The notes under the pieces were generated by a model. That model saw only the letters and a list, made by a program, of their open reading frames with translations, did no database searches and was not told the DNA's origin. DNA of 64,000 nt from Agelas oroides (lineage: Eukaryota > Porifera > Demospongiae > Agelasida > Agelasidae): contig OX422199.1 in the NCBI GenBank assembly GCA_949130485.1, forward strand, positions 3,892,402-3,956,401, given 5' to 3'. The number at the start of each line of letters is the position of its first letter. The first letter of the stretch is position 1. Made by a program: the position numbers and the translations under genes. Below, piece after piece: positions 54,672 to 64,000 of this stretch.

Positions 54672-57640
54672 TAATTTCAATGCATTAAAAAACAAGATTC
54701 ATTTAACTGTAGAGTTGTATACTGCATTACCTTGGCATACAAAATTGCAGGAGGCCCTCCAGTTCTGTGGTCTTGAACTCTTTCATGATCAACACATTAA
54801 CAAAAGCCACAATAGTCTAGCGACAACTAAGTTCCACCACTGGCATTGTAAATGTGGCTTGGGACTTGTATAATTGACTTGTGTTGGCTACTTAGGATGC
54901 TGGCAGACTGACTAGAATCTAGGCACCATATTCAATTGCAAGCACACTTTGAAACCAGCTGCGAGCTCTGCTACACACAAACAAAACTTAGCCTCATACC
55001 CAGGCTGTTAGTACGAATGGCCTGGGTGCGAGGGTCGAGGTTAGTCTCGTGCCCAGCCCATGCGTGCCTCCCGGCAAGAAACAGTTCGGTGAATGCAGTC
55101 GAATTCCTTCGGCTTATTCACCAAAAGTGGTAAGGACCAATGAGATTGCAAAATTGGTAATTACTACGTTGGACTTCCCTTACAACATGTTAATCTCCAT
55201 TCAAGTATCCATACCTTTCTTTGAGCGGGTTGCTAGGTTACAATGTCACAAAAGTGTGCGCTAGCCCAAGAAATTCGAATTGGTTCACCAGATCGTTTCT
55301 CCTCGTGAGAGGGTGGGGTCTGGGGACGAGACTAGGTCGAGGCTACATAAAGGCCACACCCTTTGCAGAGGGAGCAGTCAGTCACCGACATAGGCCTACA
55401 GGACCTAGGGCCTTCACTATCTTTGAAAAAAAGAAGATCCTGGAGTGCCATTGCTGAGTGCCTCTAAGTGTGAGCTCGAGGTTACTCAGTTTGCATTTTT
55501 CTGTCTTTGTCCGCCACACTTGCATGGGCAAGTTGCTGCGCTGTAGCAATAGCTACATCACTAATTGTACATAAATATTGCGTGTCCACACCATCCCTAC
55601 ATAGAGAGTCTACCAACTCTCTGATAAGTAGGTACGTACCTCTTTGCACCAAAATGGCTATCTTTCAGTGTATTATGCAACTCCGCAGGTATAGATAAAT
55701 ATTATTAGAGAGCATTAAATGTATTGAAATCAGAGTCCAGTGGCCCAGTCCAGTAGTCCAGTACAGTGATTACAGACGCCTGATGAACAAGTTTAAGGTC
55801 TGACCGAGGAGTCATTTGTTCTTTATCCAGTTTGGTTTTACTGCGCACATTCATACTCGCTTTATAGTTATACACAGTAAGGATGCATATGATACCCGGT
55901 ACCATGGCCGTAGCAAGCGATCGGGCTGGTCAGGTTTTGGCCCGACCACTTTTTCGCAGATTAAATGTGAACATGCACACTTTGAATACATATGCAAGTC
56001 ATACGTATATTAGAACTAGTAAGCCGAGCCATAGGCCGAGCCGTCTGGGAAAACAGCTGCCCATCATTGTGCAAATTTCAGTGACAAAAAGGTAGCGTAG
56101 CGTTAGGATTTACAGTCATTTCAGTTTACTCGATGACCATTCCTTACTGTGACAAAGCCCGTGCTGTCTGTGGCACGTGCACACAGCTAAGCTCATACAT
56201 GGAATCTGAAATCACTAGTCTTGTTCCCCAGGCCCCGTACAGCCATGGTCCAGGTTCGTTTGCAGTATGTGCCAGCAACAGAAAGCTGGGCGGGAGCCTG
56301 GGAACAAGACTACTCATTCAGTACTCAATGTGAATCGGAAGCCAGCTTGCCTATGATCACAGCTAAGAAGCGAGCTCCGAGCAAATTTTTTACTGCGGGG
56401 GTAGCCTCGTTCCCAGGTCTCCCCCGTTTTTTGTTCTTCGGTTTGCATTCAGTATACTACACAGAAGTGGAAAAGCGCAAAAACGGGGAAGGCCTGGGAA
56501 CACCTATCACGTGAATGACGTCTGGTGGATGCGAGGTGGACATGGGGGGGTGGTGCCCAACTACAAATTCGTGTGTAATAAACCATAGAGCGAGTTTCTC
56601 ACCGGTGAAGTCGAGTACTGTCAATCTTGTGAACGTCTGGGGACCTGGCTATCGTTGGAGTACTCGATGATGAAGTCTAGTCGTTATTTGAATGTGGACC
56701 CCTCCCCCCCATGTCCACCTCGCGTCCACCGGACGTCATTCATGTGATAGGTGTTCCCAGGCCTTCCCTGTTTTTTGCGCTTTTCCACTTCTGTGTAGTA
56801 TACTGAATGCAAACCGAAGAACAAAAAACGGGGGAGGTCTGGGAACACCTATCACGTGAATGACGTCCGGTGGATGCGAGGGCATGCGGGAGCATGCCTT
56901 CCATATGTAGCTACTACATGCACTAAGTTACGTGCAGACTGCGATCACTGCCTCACAGAGAGTACATGTAGCAACCATTGAAATTCTGTTTGCTAAGAAT
57001 TGCGGAGCATATGAGATTTGGGGCCTAAAAATGGTCTCAGAAGCGATCTCCTAGCATCTAATTTAAGCCACACCACCTTGAAATAGCTGGCTACGGCCCT
57101 GGGTACGTGTTTCAATGCATACAGCTACACTCACAACTCACCTTAAAGGCACCGAGATTACTTGTTATTGAACTTGTGATGTGTATGGACTGTTGACTCA
57201 TTAGTGAACTTTGACCTTTTACGCCGCGGTTCCAAACCAGTGTGAAAGCCTCGTTCCATGCAGACTCTGGGGTTGGTTAGCGGCCACAAAAACTAGATCA
57301 CATATCAGTGTCTTTGGACTAATGTCGGACTTCCTATTTAAAAAGCCTGGTATATATCTGGCCATTCTACTGCTGATTCTAATCCCATTCCAGCAATTTT
57401 ACTGCATGCTGATTTACACTACCACTGTCATTCTAGTGCATTCTACTGCCGGCCTTATTCTACTGCCACTCTACTCTTGATTCTACTCCCATTCTGCTGC
57501 CATTCTTGACAAATAGTGACAGCATGGCAAATTACAAAGTTCATGAACAGAATGTACAAGTGTTACGGTTAGGAAATAAACAACAAACAATAAACTGTCC
57601 TCAATTGTCAATAAATCTGAAATAATTGTCCTCTATAATC
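54672..57640. other. No gene; cluster of hairpin elements and an ATTCTACTGCC-rich tract
   Basis: Members of the CCTCGTTCCCAGGC hairpin family lie at 54990-55035, 55042-55335 (long, with AGTCTCGTGCCCAG / CTGGGGACGAGACT ends), 56217-56312 and 56403-56865 (described separately). At 57357-57505 a degenerate repeat of ATTCTACTGCC-like words occurs. No convincing coding frames. Confidence 0.45.
56403..56865. repeat. Nested inverted repeat: 140-bp arms, each itself a hairpin element
   Basis: The left arm (about 56403-56549) and right arm (about 56702-56850) are reverse complements with few differences, around a 150-bp spacer. Each arm holds a hairpin with GTTCCCAGGTCTCCCCCG at one end and CGGGGAAGGCCTGGGAACA at the other, followed by CCTATCACGTGAATGACGTC. 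Both arms end in runs of G or C next to ATGTCCACCTCG. Confidence 0.85.
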
Positions 57641-57960
57641 TTAGTCTAGGCATTTGCACATATCAAGAAGATTGGGATCACGACAGCACAACATGGAAAC
57701 TATCTTCATAGAATTTTGATTGTTACTGTAAAAATGTTCTAGGATAACGGAAAGAGCATATGTGTCGTGAACCTTTTTCCTTTTCCATTTAGCTTTTGCA
57801 CCACAGTGGCGCTCCTCTATACCTACTGCATTATAAATTTCAGGATACCTTGTGTTCTCCTCCCCAGCGAGATCAAAATCTAGCATCCAAGCTTTCATGT
57901 TGTCATCACTACTGAACAGAAGGTTCTCCTTCCTAATGTCGCCATGAACATAGCTTGCCA
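57641..57960 (-). pseudogene. Divergent protein-kinase-like exon, 5' side interrupted by a LINE
   Basis: The minus-strand reading contains the catalytic loop YVHGDIRKENLLF (HxDxxxxN), then WMLDFDLAGEENTRYPEIYN, where DFD stands for the usual DFG. Next come RHCGAKAKWKRKKVHDTYAL and a C-terminal helix ending at TAG (57641-57643). The HGDlR..N / DFD.AG..g..RYP / HD.ysL pattern is that of small kinase-like domains found in fungi and in Crinkler-like proteins of several eukaryotes. The N-terminal lobe is missing: just upstream on this strand the sequence becomes the 5' end of a LINE reading the other way. It is therefore probably a disrupted gene, unless an exon boundary happens to lie there. Confidence 0.6.
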
Positions 57961-59074
57961 CATGAAGTGTGCTCTACGCAAGTCCTCCCTGTACCTGTTT
58001 ATCCTACTGTTACTGAGTGGTGATGTGGCGCCCAACCCTGGCCCCCACTGGAAGTACCCCTGCGTCACGTGTGGCAAGCCGGTTAAGGCCAACCAAGATG
58101 GCCTATTTTGCGAGGTATGTATGATATGGAACCATAGACATTGTGTGGGGATGAGCATCGATGATTACCTCAATTGGGGCCAAATTGAAGAAGGATGGGT
58201 TTGTCCCAAATGCTCAAGGGAAGCCCTTCCTTTCTGGGATGTGTCTAGTTTAGTCTCCTCTGTTAACTTCACCTGTTCAAGCCTAGCTGCTGACTCAGCT
58301 GACTCTGACACATCTTCAACCAATCCTGCAGCTAACTCTGTTTCAGTATCAGTCTCCCCTAGTGCTCCCCCTCTCACTATTTTCACTTTCAATGCAAGAA
58401 GCTTGCTCCCAAAACTTGATGAGCTTAGAGCCGTGTGCTCCAACCACTCCTATGACATCATTGGTGTCACAGAAACCTGGCTCTCCCCTGACATTCTGGA
58501 TCATGAACTTTACCTACCTGGGTACTCCATCATGCGCAGAGATCGCAGTCATCATGGTGGGGGAGTTGCCATCTACATTTCAAATAGTCTTCCATTTAAC
58601 ACCCTCCAGACTCTGAACTCTCAAATTGAGCTTCTTTTTGTTGAACTCAACATTAACCACCATCCCTTCGCTGTTGAGGTCTTTTATAGGCCTCCCGACG
58701 CCAACGATGACTGCCTACTGAACCTCTACAATTGCATCAGATCCATGTCTTGGAGTAACCGATCAAAGTTGATCTTATGTGATGATTTCAACATTGATGT
58801 CTCATCAGCACCATCTCTAACTTCATCACCATCCCCCAACAACCTCCTCAGCCAATTATCCTCAGACTTTTGTCTCTCTCAGATAGTTTCTGAACCCACC
58901 AGAATCACTAACTCTACAGCTAGCACCATTGATCTGGTGTTTCTTTCCTCCCCTGAACTGCTTTCTTCTATCGCAGTTCTCCCTCCGGTTGGTTCAAGTG
59001 ACCATAATTCAGTCTCGGTCTCCCTCAAGCTACCTCCCCGTCCCCCCACCAATCGCCCCTCTAAAACTATCTGA
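57944..59074 (+). CDS. LINE ORF: 2A-like leader, PHD finger and AP-type endonuclease (376 residues, stops early)
   Basis: The frame starts with a hydrophobic leader (SSLYLFILLLLSG) that runs into DVAPNPGP (residues 27-34), matching the 2A ribosome-skipping motif DxExNPGP except Ala for Glu. A PHD finger follows (CVTCGKPV ... FCEVCMIWNHRHC ... WVCPKC, about 40-90). The endonuclease comes next: FTFNARSLLPKLDEL, VTETWLS, GGGVAIYI, YRPP, ILCDDFNID and SDHNSV. These are the catalytic blocks of APE-type LINEs, in the usual order for CR1/L2-like elements of marine invertebrates. In LCDDFN the Gly of the usual GDFN is Asp. The frame ends at TGA (59072-59074), before the reverse transcriptase. Confidence 0.8.
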   Translation: MNIACHMKCALRKSSLYLFILLLLSGDVAPNPGPHWKYPCVTCGKPVKANQDGLFCEVCMIWNHRHCVGMSIDDYLNWGQIEEGWVCPKCSREALPFWDVSSLVSSVNFTCSSLAADSADSDTSSTNPAANSVSVSVSPSAPPLTIFTFNARSLLPKLDELRAVCSNHSYDIIGVTETWLSPDILDHELYLPGYSIMRRDRSHHGGGVAIYISNSLPFNTLQTLNSQIELLFVELNINHHPFAVEVFYRPPDANDDCLLNLYNCIRSMSWSNRSKLILCDDFNIDVSSAPSLTSSPSPNNLLSQLSSDFCLSQIVSEPTRITNSTASTIDLVFLSSPELLSSIAVLPPVGSSDHNSVSVSLKLPPRPPTNRPSKTI

Positions 59075-61281
59075 CATTACAAAAAGGCCAATGTCAGTCT
59101 TGCCAAACAACTCCTGAAGGGTCTCCCATTGGCCACCGAATCCGAGGACATTATGACATTTTTTGGAATCGTTGGTCTACTTCTTTTTTGTCAGTGCATT
59201 CCCACTAGATCAGTTCACCTCAATCGCCCAATCCCTTGGATTGATAATGACATTCGACACGACATCAGACTCCGCGAACGTCTCTACAAACGATTCAAGT
59301 CCTCCAAATGCTTTGACTGGTATGCCAAATACAAGACCATCCGCAACCAACTTGTCTCCAAGATCTGAGCGGCCAAATAGGCCTTTTTTCAGAACCTGAC
59401 TTCCTCTCGATGCGACTCAAAAAAGTTCTGGTCCATCATGCGTACTCTGAAATCCAGTGATTCCAACCATTCCATGCCATTATCAAATGACTTTGCCTCA
59501 TCAACTTCAGACCCTGATAAAGCTATGATGCTCAACTCTTTTTTTTTCATCCTCCTTTAATTCCAAGGTTATCCATCCTACCTATGTGGCCCCCAACATC
59601 CCTGCAGCCCTCCCTCCCAACCTTGACATCACCCCTGACGAAGTCATCATAAGATCAAACCCCACTCTGCATCAGGTCCTGATGCCATCTCAGCCTGGAT
59701 GCTTAGGACGTTTGCTGAAGAGGCAGCTCCATCTATTGCCTCCTTGTTTAACCTGTCTCTTAGTCTTGGGAAACTGCCCAATGACTGGAAACGTTCCAAT
59801 GTTGTTCCTATTCCCAAGGAAACCGATATTCGGTTTTATAGACCAATACCTCTACTACCCATCATAAGCAAAACCCTTGAACACCATGTTTATTCTCTTC
59901 TGTCAGAACACCTAGCTGCCCACAACATTCTCTCGACCAACCAGTTTGGCTTCCAACCTGGCAGAAACACCACTACACCCCTCTTGATTGCTATTCATAA
60001 GTGGCACTCTGCACTTGACAATCACCAACATGTGGGGTTGTGTCTCTTTGACCTAAAAAAGGTGTTTGACAGTGTGCCTCATCAAACAAACTTTACTCCC
60101 TGCACCTCTCCATCCACCTATTCTCCTGGTTTTCCAACTACCTCCAGCAACGTCTCCAGAGAGTTGTCCTTCGTAGCTGTACATCTCCATGGTTGCCTGT
60201 TGTCTCAGGGGTACCCCAAGGTTCAATCCTAGGGCCTATAATATTAATGATATCTTTAACATTCAACTATCAAGAGGCTCAACCTTACTGGTTTATGCGC
60301 ACGACATTCTGCTCTTTAAACCTCTAAGCTCTCCCTCTGACATGCAGGAGCTCCAAGATGATGTGGATCGCATCTGTGAATGGATTTCCTCAAACCACCT
60401 CACCATAAATGTGGCTAAATCTAAGTCGATGTGCATCTCCAGGAGTCGCACCAGCAAGCTGAGATTCACAATCTTAGTCAACGGTAGTCCCCTGGAGAAG
60501 GTGAAATGCTTCAAGTACCTGGGCTTGTGGATTACTGATGACCTGACTTGGTCCTGTCATATCGAGTCTGTGTGCTGTAGGGCAAGGCGACAACTTGAAT
60601 TTATATACAGATCTTTTTCTCCACATTGTGATGCCGGTACCATATATACTTACCCTGTATAAGGCCCATGTTCTCCCAAGTTTAGACTATGCATCCATAG
60701 TTTGGGACCCTCATTTGAGGAAGGATCTACTCCTGCTCGAATCAGTTCAGCATTTTGCACTGAAAATTGCCAGTCGATCATGGAACTTGGACTACCAGAC
60801 TCTTTGTACCCGTTATGATTTGGCTCCCCTTGCGAACAGGAGATCGTACTTTAAACTCCTTGCTACTTTTAAGTTTGTTCATGGCTTTTTGTATTGCTCT
60901 GGTGGTTATTTTCTTTATAGACAATCTCCTAACTTAAGAATTAGTCATACTAAGCAGTTAGTGCAGCCGTTTGCTAGATGTACTGCTTTCTACCATTCCT
61001 TTTTTGTATCAAGTGTAAAACTTTGGAATTCTTTACCTGCTGATGTTGTCTTGTGTAGTAGCATAGGATCTTTTAAAAATAAAATTAGGTTACTGTACAC
61101 TTGCTAAGTTTGTTACCCTACTCAATTTACTACTGTTCCCATGTATTTTTATTTTACTTTCTTTATTTGTTTTTTCTTTCGAAGTCCCTTACACTAGCCA
61201 TCGGCTATGGGACCGACTGTACCCACTTCAACCAATCTGTGGTCAGTTCCATATAAAAAAAAAAATGATAAATAAAAAAAC
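59075..61281 (+). pseudogene. Same LINE, reverse transcriptase half, broken
   Basis: Read through several frames: a linker with DNDIRHDIRLRERLYKRF (59200-59370); RT blocks FYRPIPLLPIISKTLEHHV, NQFGFQPGRNTTTPL and LCLFDLKKVFDSVPH (59699-60090); VSGVPQGSILGP (about 60210); YAHDILL (60290-60310); KYLGLWITDDLTW; and the C-terminal thumb LPSLDYASIVWDP ... SVKLWNSLPADVV to the stop at 61105-61107. The catalytic YADD box reads YAHD and FDLSKAFD reads FDLKKVFD, in addition to frameshifts, so it is dead. A 3' untranslated tail ends in an A-rich tract (61254-61281). Confidence 0.8.
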
Positions 61282-61296
61282 GGTGTATAATATTCT

Positions 61297-61395
61297 AGCC
61301 TCGTTCTCAGACCTTACCAACCCTCCAGTACAATATTCAATTTATGTGGAAAACAGATTGTACTGACTTCGTCGTCGTTCCCAGGAGATGCAGAA
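61297..61395. repeat. Hairpin-family end between the two LINEs
   Basis: TAGCCTCGTTCTCAGACC at the left and CGTCGTTCCCAGGAGATG at the right, with a core containing GTACAATATTC / GATTGTAC. It resembles the CCTCGTTCCCAGGC family, but the right end is in direct rather than inverted orientation. Confidence 0.3.
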
Positions 61396-61416
61396 CCCTT
61401 TACATGCCAGTACTGT

Positions 61417-62339
61417 ATGCTGAGAGCGTACAAAGCTATGGTTGTACAGTTACAGTCGGACGTCGAGAATCTCAAATCAGAGTTAGCCAGTACGAAAGCC
61501 GCCCTACAAGCAAGAACACCAGAAGGACGAGCAGAAGACAAAACTACAGAAGGCACGCCACTTAGTTATGCCGAAGCAATATCAGGAGGAGGAAAGAAGC
61601 CACCCCAACCTACTACTACTCCCAGAACATAACCCCAACCAAGGTATGTTTCTGACAATAAATTTAGCATTGTCCTGTACGGAGTGAATGAGTGTCCCCC
61701 AGGCTCCCCTCAATTGACCCGCTTAGAATCTGATATAACTAGCGTGGTGTCTGTGTTTTCTACCCTCGACTATACCATCCAAGCCCATTCCATCAAGGAA
61801 TGCTACCATCTTGGAAATTTTGACCCTAAACGTAATAACACCAAACCCAGACCAATTCTTGTGCACTCTGTCAGAATGTCCGACGTCTCTAGCGTTCTAG
61901 CAAAAAGGGGAAGTCTGAAAAGGCCATACTCTGTTAAACCCATCATGTCCAAGGGAACAACGAAAAAATTGAGTCTATTTTGCTGAAAGAGAGATGGAAC
62001 TTGATACAATCCGGTATCTCCCGTACCCAAATAAGAATCCGCAATTCAAATATATATGTCAATAAAAAACTACATGGCAAGGTAGTTGATTCTACCTTCA
62101 CGTCCAGCAACACAGCTAATTTCAATTTCAGTCCCATCGTCTCCCCTAGCAACCACGATCAACTACCTGCTGCTACCACTACATTGTCCAGGGCAGACAC
62201 TGTGGAGCCACCCCCTCCTAACACAGCTGAATTAAGACCCATAATGCATTCCTTGTCATTGTCTGACGATACTATGACAGCTGGCAACGATGACCCATCC
62301 TTACAATCATCCCCCAGCACTAATGAACCCAGTCAATGA
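61417..62339 (+). pseudogene. Second LINE, ORF1-like protein in three broken pieces
   Basis: Piece one (61417-61632) is a coiled-coil start (KAMVVQLQSDVENLKSELA) followed by a Pro-rich end. Piece two (about 61656-61986) has FSIVLYGVNECPPGS, IKECYHLGNFDPKR and PRPILVHSVRMSDVSSVLAK, an RRM-like core seen in ORF1 proteins of LINEs with coiled coils. Piece three (61980-62339) has LLKERWNLIQSGISRTQIR and NIYVNKKLHGKV followed by a Ser/Pro/Thr-rich tail. A stop at 61630 and a frameshift near 61985 separate them. ORF1 proteins bind LINE RNA as nucleic-acid chaperones. Confidence 0.65.
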
Positions 62340-64000
62340 CTATGCAATCGCAAATCATTACTCTTATGGAACGCGTAGTTTAATGAACAAATTCAATCAA
62401 TTTCAATCTGTAGTATATACTAAGAATTTGGACATAATCTGTGTAACCGAAACATGGCTAAACAACACGGTATTCAATAACAAAATTCTGCCGACATCTT
62501 ATACAATATATCGCAAAGACAGAGTGAATTGAGGAGGCGGTGTCCTAGTTGCTATTCATAACTCAATCCCATCTCAACTTTACCATACAAGCAATTCAAT
62601 TGAAATGATCTCAGTGCATCTGAATATTAGACCGAAACTACTGCTCATATGTCTTTACATTCCCCCGAACTGTACTAGGGAATATCAACAAGAAACTTTA
62701 CATGCTATTTCCAACGTACAAGATGATGCCAGCACAATCATACTTGGGGATTTCAATACCCCTGACATTAATTGGTTAACCCTATGCGCAGGGTCACCTT
62801 TCTCTCGCAATCTCTGCAATACACTACATCATCTCAATTATCTGCAACTTGTCAATGCTCCAACTCATCAAGCAGGCAATATACTTGACCTTATACTTAC
62901 AAATGCTCCTCATAGAATTAGTAACATCGTAGTAGGTACAGATTCTACGCTAAATTCAGATCACTTTTTGGTTACTGCTGACATACTCTCACATTCCAAT
63001 ACAAACAGTACAAGGTCTGTTGGTACAGGGTCTACTCTCTGAATGCTCTAAATTATCGTAAAGCCAACCTACCTCACTTGCTGATCATTTGACGGACTCT
63101 CTTATACTATACGACTCATTCTCTTCACATAACTTAGAAAGCTCCTGGTCTGCACTTAGAGATGCCATTACTCTCAGTACGTCAATCTTTGTGCCCAGTG
63201 CTACTATCCCATCAAAGGTTTCACCACATTGGTTCAACGTTTCTATTAGGCACCAACTAAACAAAGTGCGTAGCCTACGCAGGCGTATTAAACGACATCC
63301 AACACAAATGCTTAGAACTAGACTCATGCAGATGGAAAGAGATCTTCAATCTCTTATCCAGTCTACCAAAGAGAACTATTTAATGCAAATAGTTACAACA
63401 TTTAGGAGCAATCCAAGGAAACTATACACATATCTCAATAACCTATCAGAATCTAAGTTCGAACCACACTTCATCTATCATAACGATGCGACAATACATG
63501 ACCCACACAAAAGAGCAATGATATTCAATGAATACTTCAACTCCACCTTCACTACCAGTGACTATGTCCTACCTTCGACCCAGTCACTGCCTGCTCCTGC
63601 AACACCATGTTTAAGTGAATTATCACTCAACGAATCTGAAGTATACGAAATTCTAGTCCAGCTTGACACCACAAAAGCAATGGGATGTGATAATATACGT
63701 CCCTTAGTGCTGAAGCACTGTTCTGATACACTTGCTGCACCATTCTCCTCCCTTTTCAACTTGTCTCTAAACACTGCCCACATCCCTCACGAATGGAAAA
63801 TCCACAAGATACGTCCTATTCCGAAAGGGGGCGACAGATCTAACGTCTGTAATTATAGACCAATCTCTCTTCTTTGTACAACTTCTAAAGTGCTGGAAAA
63901 ATCTGTATATGATAAAACCATCAGCTTTATAAGGCCAAAGCTGTCAAAGCAACAGTTTGGCTTCCTTAAAGGCAGATCGTGCCTGTCACAACTTCTTGTT
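62320..64000 (+). pseudogene. Second LINE, ORF2: endonuclease and reverse transcriptase start, runs off the window
   Basis: Endonuclease blocks: NKFNQFQSVVYTKNLDIICV and TETWLN (about 62385-62470); a TGA at about 62530 directly before GGGVLVAI; LICLYIPPNC; IILGDFNTPDINW; TLNSDHFLV (to 62980). After a frameshift near 63040 one frame stays open from about 63069 to the window end, with the RT start: AMGCDNIRPLVLKHC, IPHEWKIHKIRPIPKGGDRS, NYRPISLLCTTSKVLEKSV and QQFGFLKGRSCLSQLL. It differs clearly from the LINE at 57.9 kb (has ORF1, no PHD finger), so two LINE families are present. The 3' half lies beyond 64000. Confidence 0.78.

Noticed and set aside
58165-58443. Minus-strand ORF opposite the LINE
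   Set aside because: Shadow of the PHD/endonuclease frame on the plus strand.

Overview
This window is eukaryotic nuclear DNA from an animal, most likely an early-branching marine invertebrate such as a demosponge. Genes are split by GT-AG introns and widely spaced. The recognisable host genes are an RNF146-type ubiquitin ligase (an animal family), a plant/alga-like phosphoglycerate-mutase-type histidine phosphatase, kelch-repeat exons and a divergent protein kinase. The mix of mobile elements (hAT, Mutator-like, CACTA, piggyBac, Tc1/mariner, DIRS and LINEs with a PHD finger) fits a sponge or cnidarian. Taxonomy is inferred from the encoded proteins only; no rRNA or mitochondrial marker is present.

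Layout. 1-6.3 kb: a short ORF broken by two TGA codons, a Fic-like fragment and a TTAA-flanked piggyBac-type MITE. 6.37-6.50 kb: one exon of a histidine phosphatase. Its two following exons lie at 45.16-45.78 kb with matching codon phase, so about 38.7 kb (6.5-45.16 kb) behaves as one giant intron. Inside that interval sit a Mutator-like relic, a CACTA/Tnp2 relic, a DIRS-like relic, two degenerate hAT genes and one apparently intact hAT gene (18.06-20.72 kb). It also holds at least six MITEs, a palindromic SINE-like insertion carrying tRNA B boxes, and a minisatellite grown out of a transposase catalytic motif. Apparent host exons on the minus strand are nested there too: a coiled-coil gene between two 33-bp minisatellites, and a kelch exon present three times in a 2.15-kb tandem triplication.

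45.8-57 kb: 3' end of the phosphatase gene, a second TTAA-flanked MITE upstream at 42.1 kb, a 131-bp-arm inverted repeat, a two-exon RNF146-like gene on the minus strand (49.3-52.1 kb), an unrecognised minus-strand gene near 53.6-54.2 kb, and a dense cluster of hairpin elements sharing the end sequence CCTCGTTCCCAGGC.

57.6-64 kb: a kinase-like exon on the minus strand is interrupted at its 5' side by a degraded LINE (PHD finger, 2A-like peptide, endonuclease, reverse transcriptase). A second LINE of another family runs off the window end.

Most of the sequence is transposon-derived and decayed. Exon boundaries were read from splice signals and frame continuity, not from transcripts; family names rest on recognised motifs, not on a database search.
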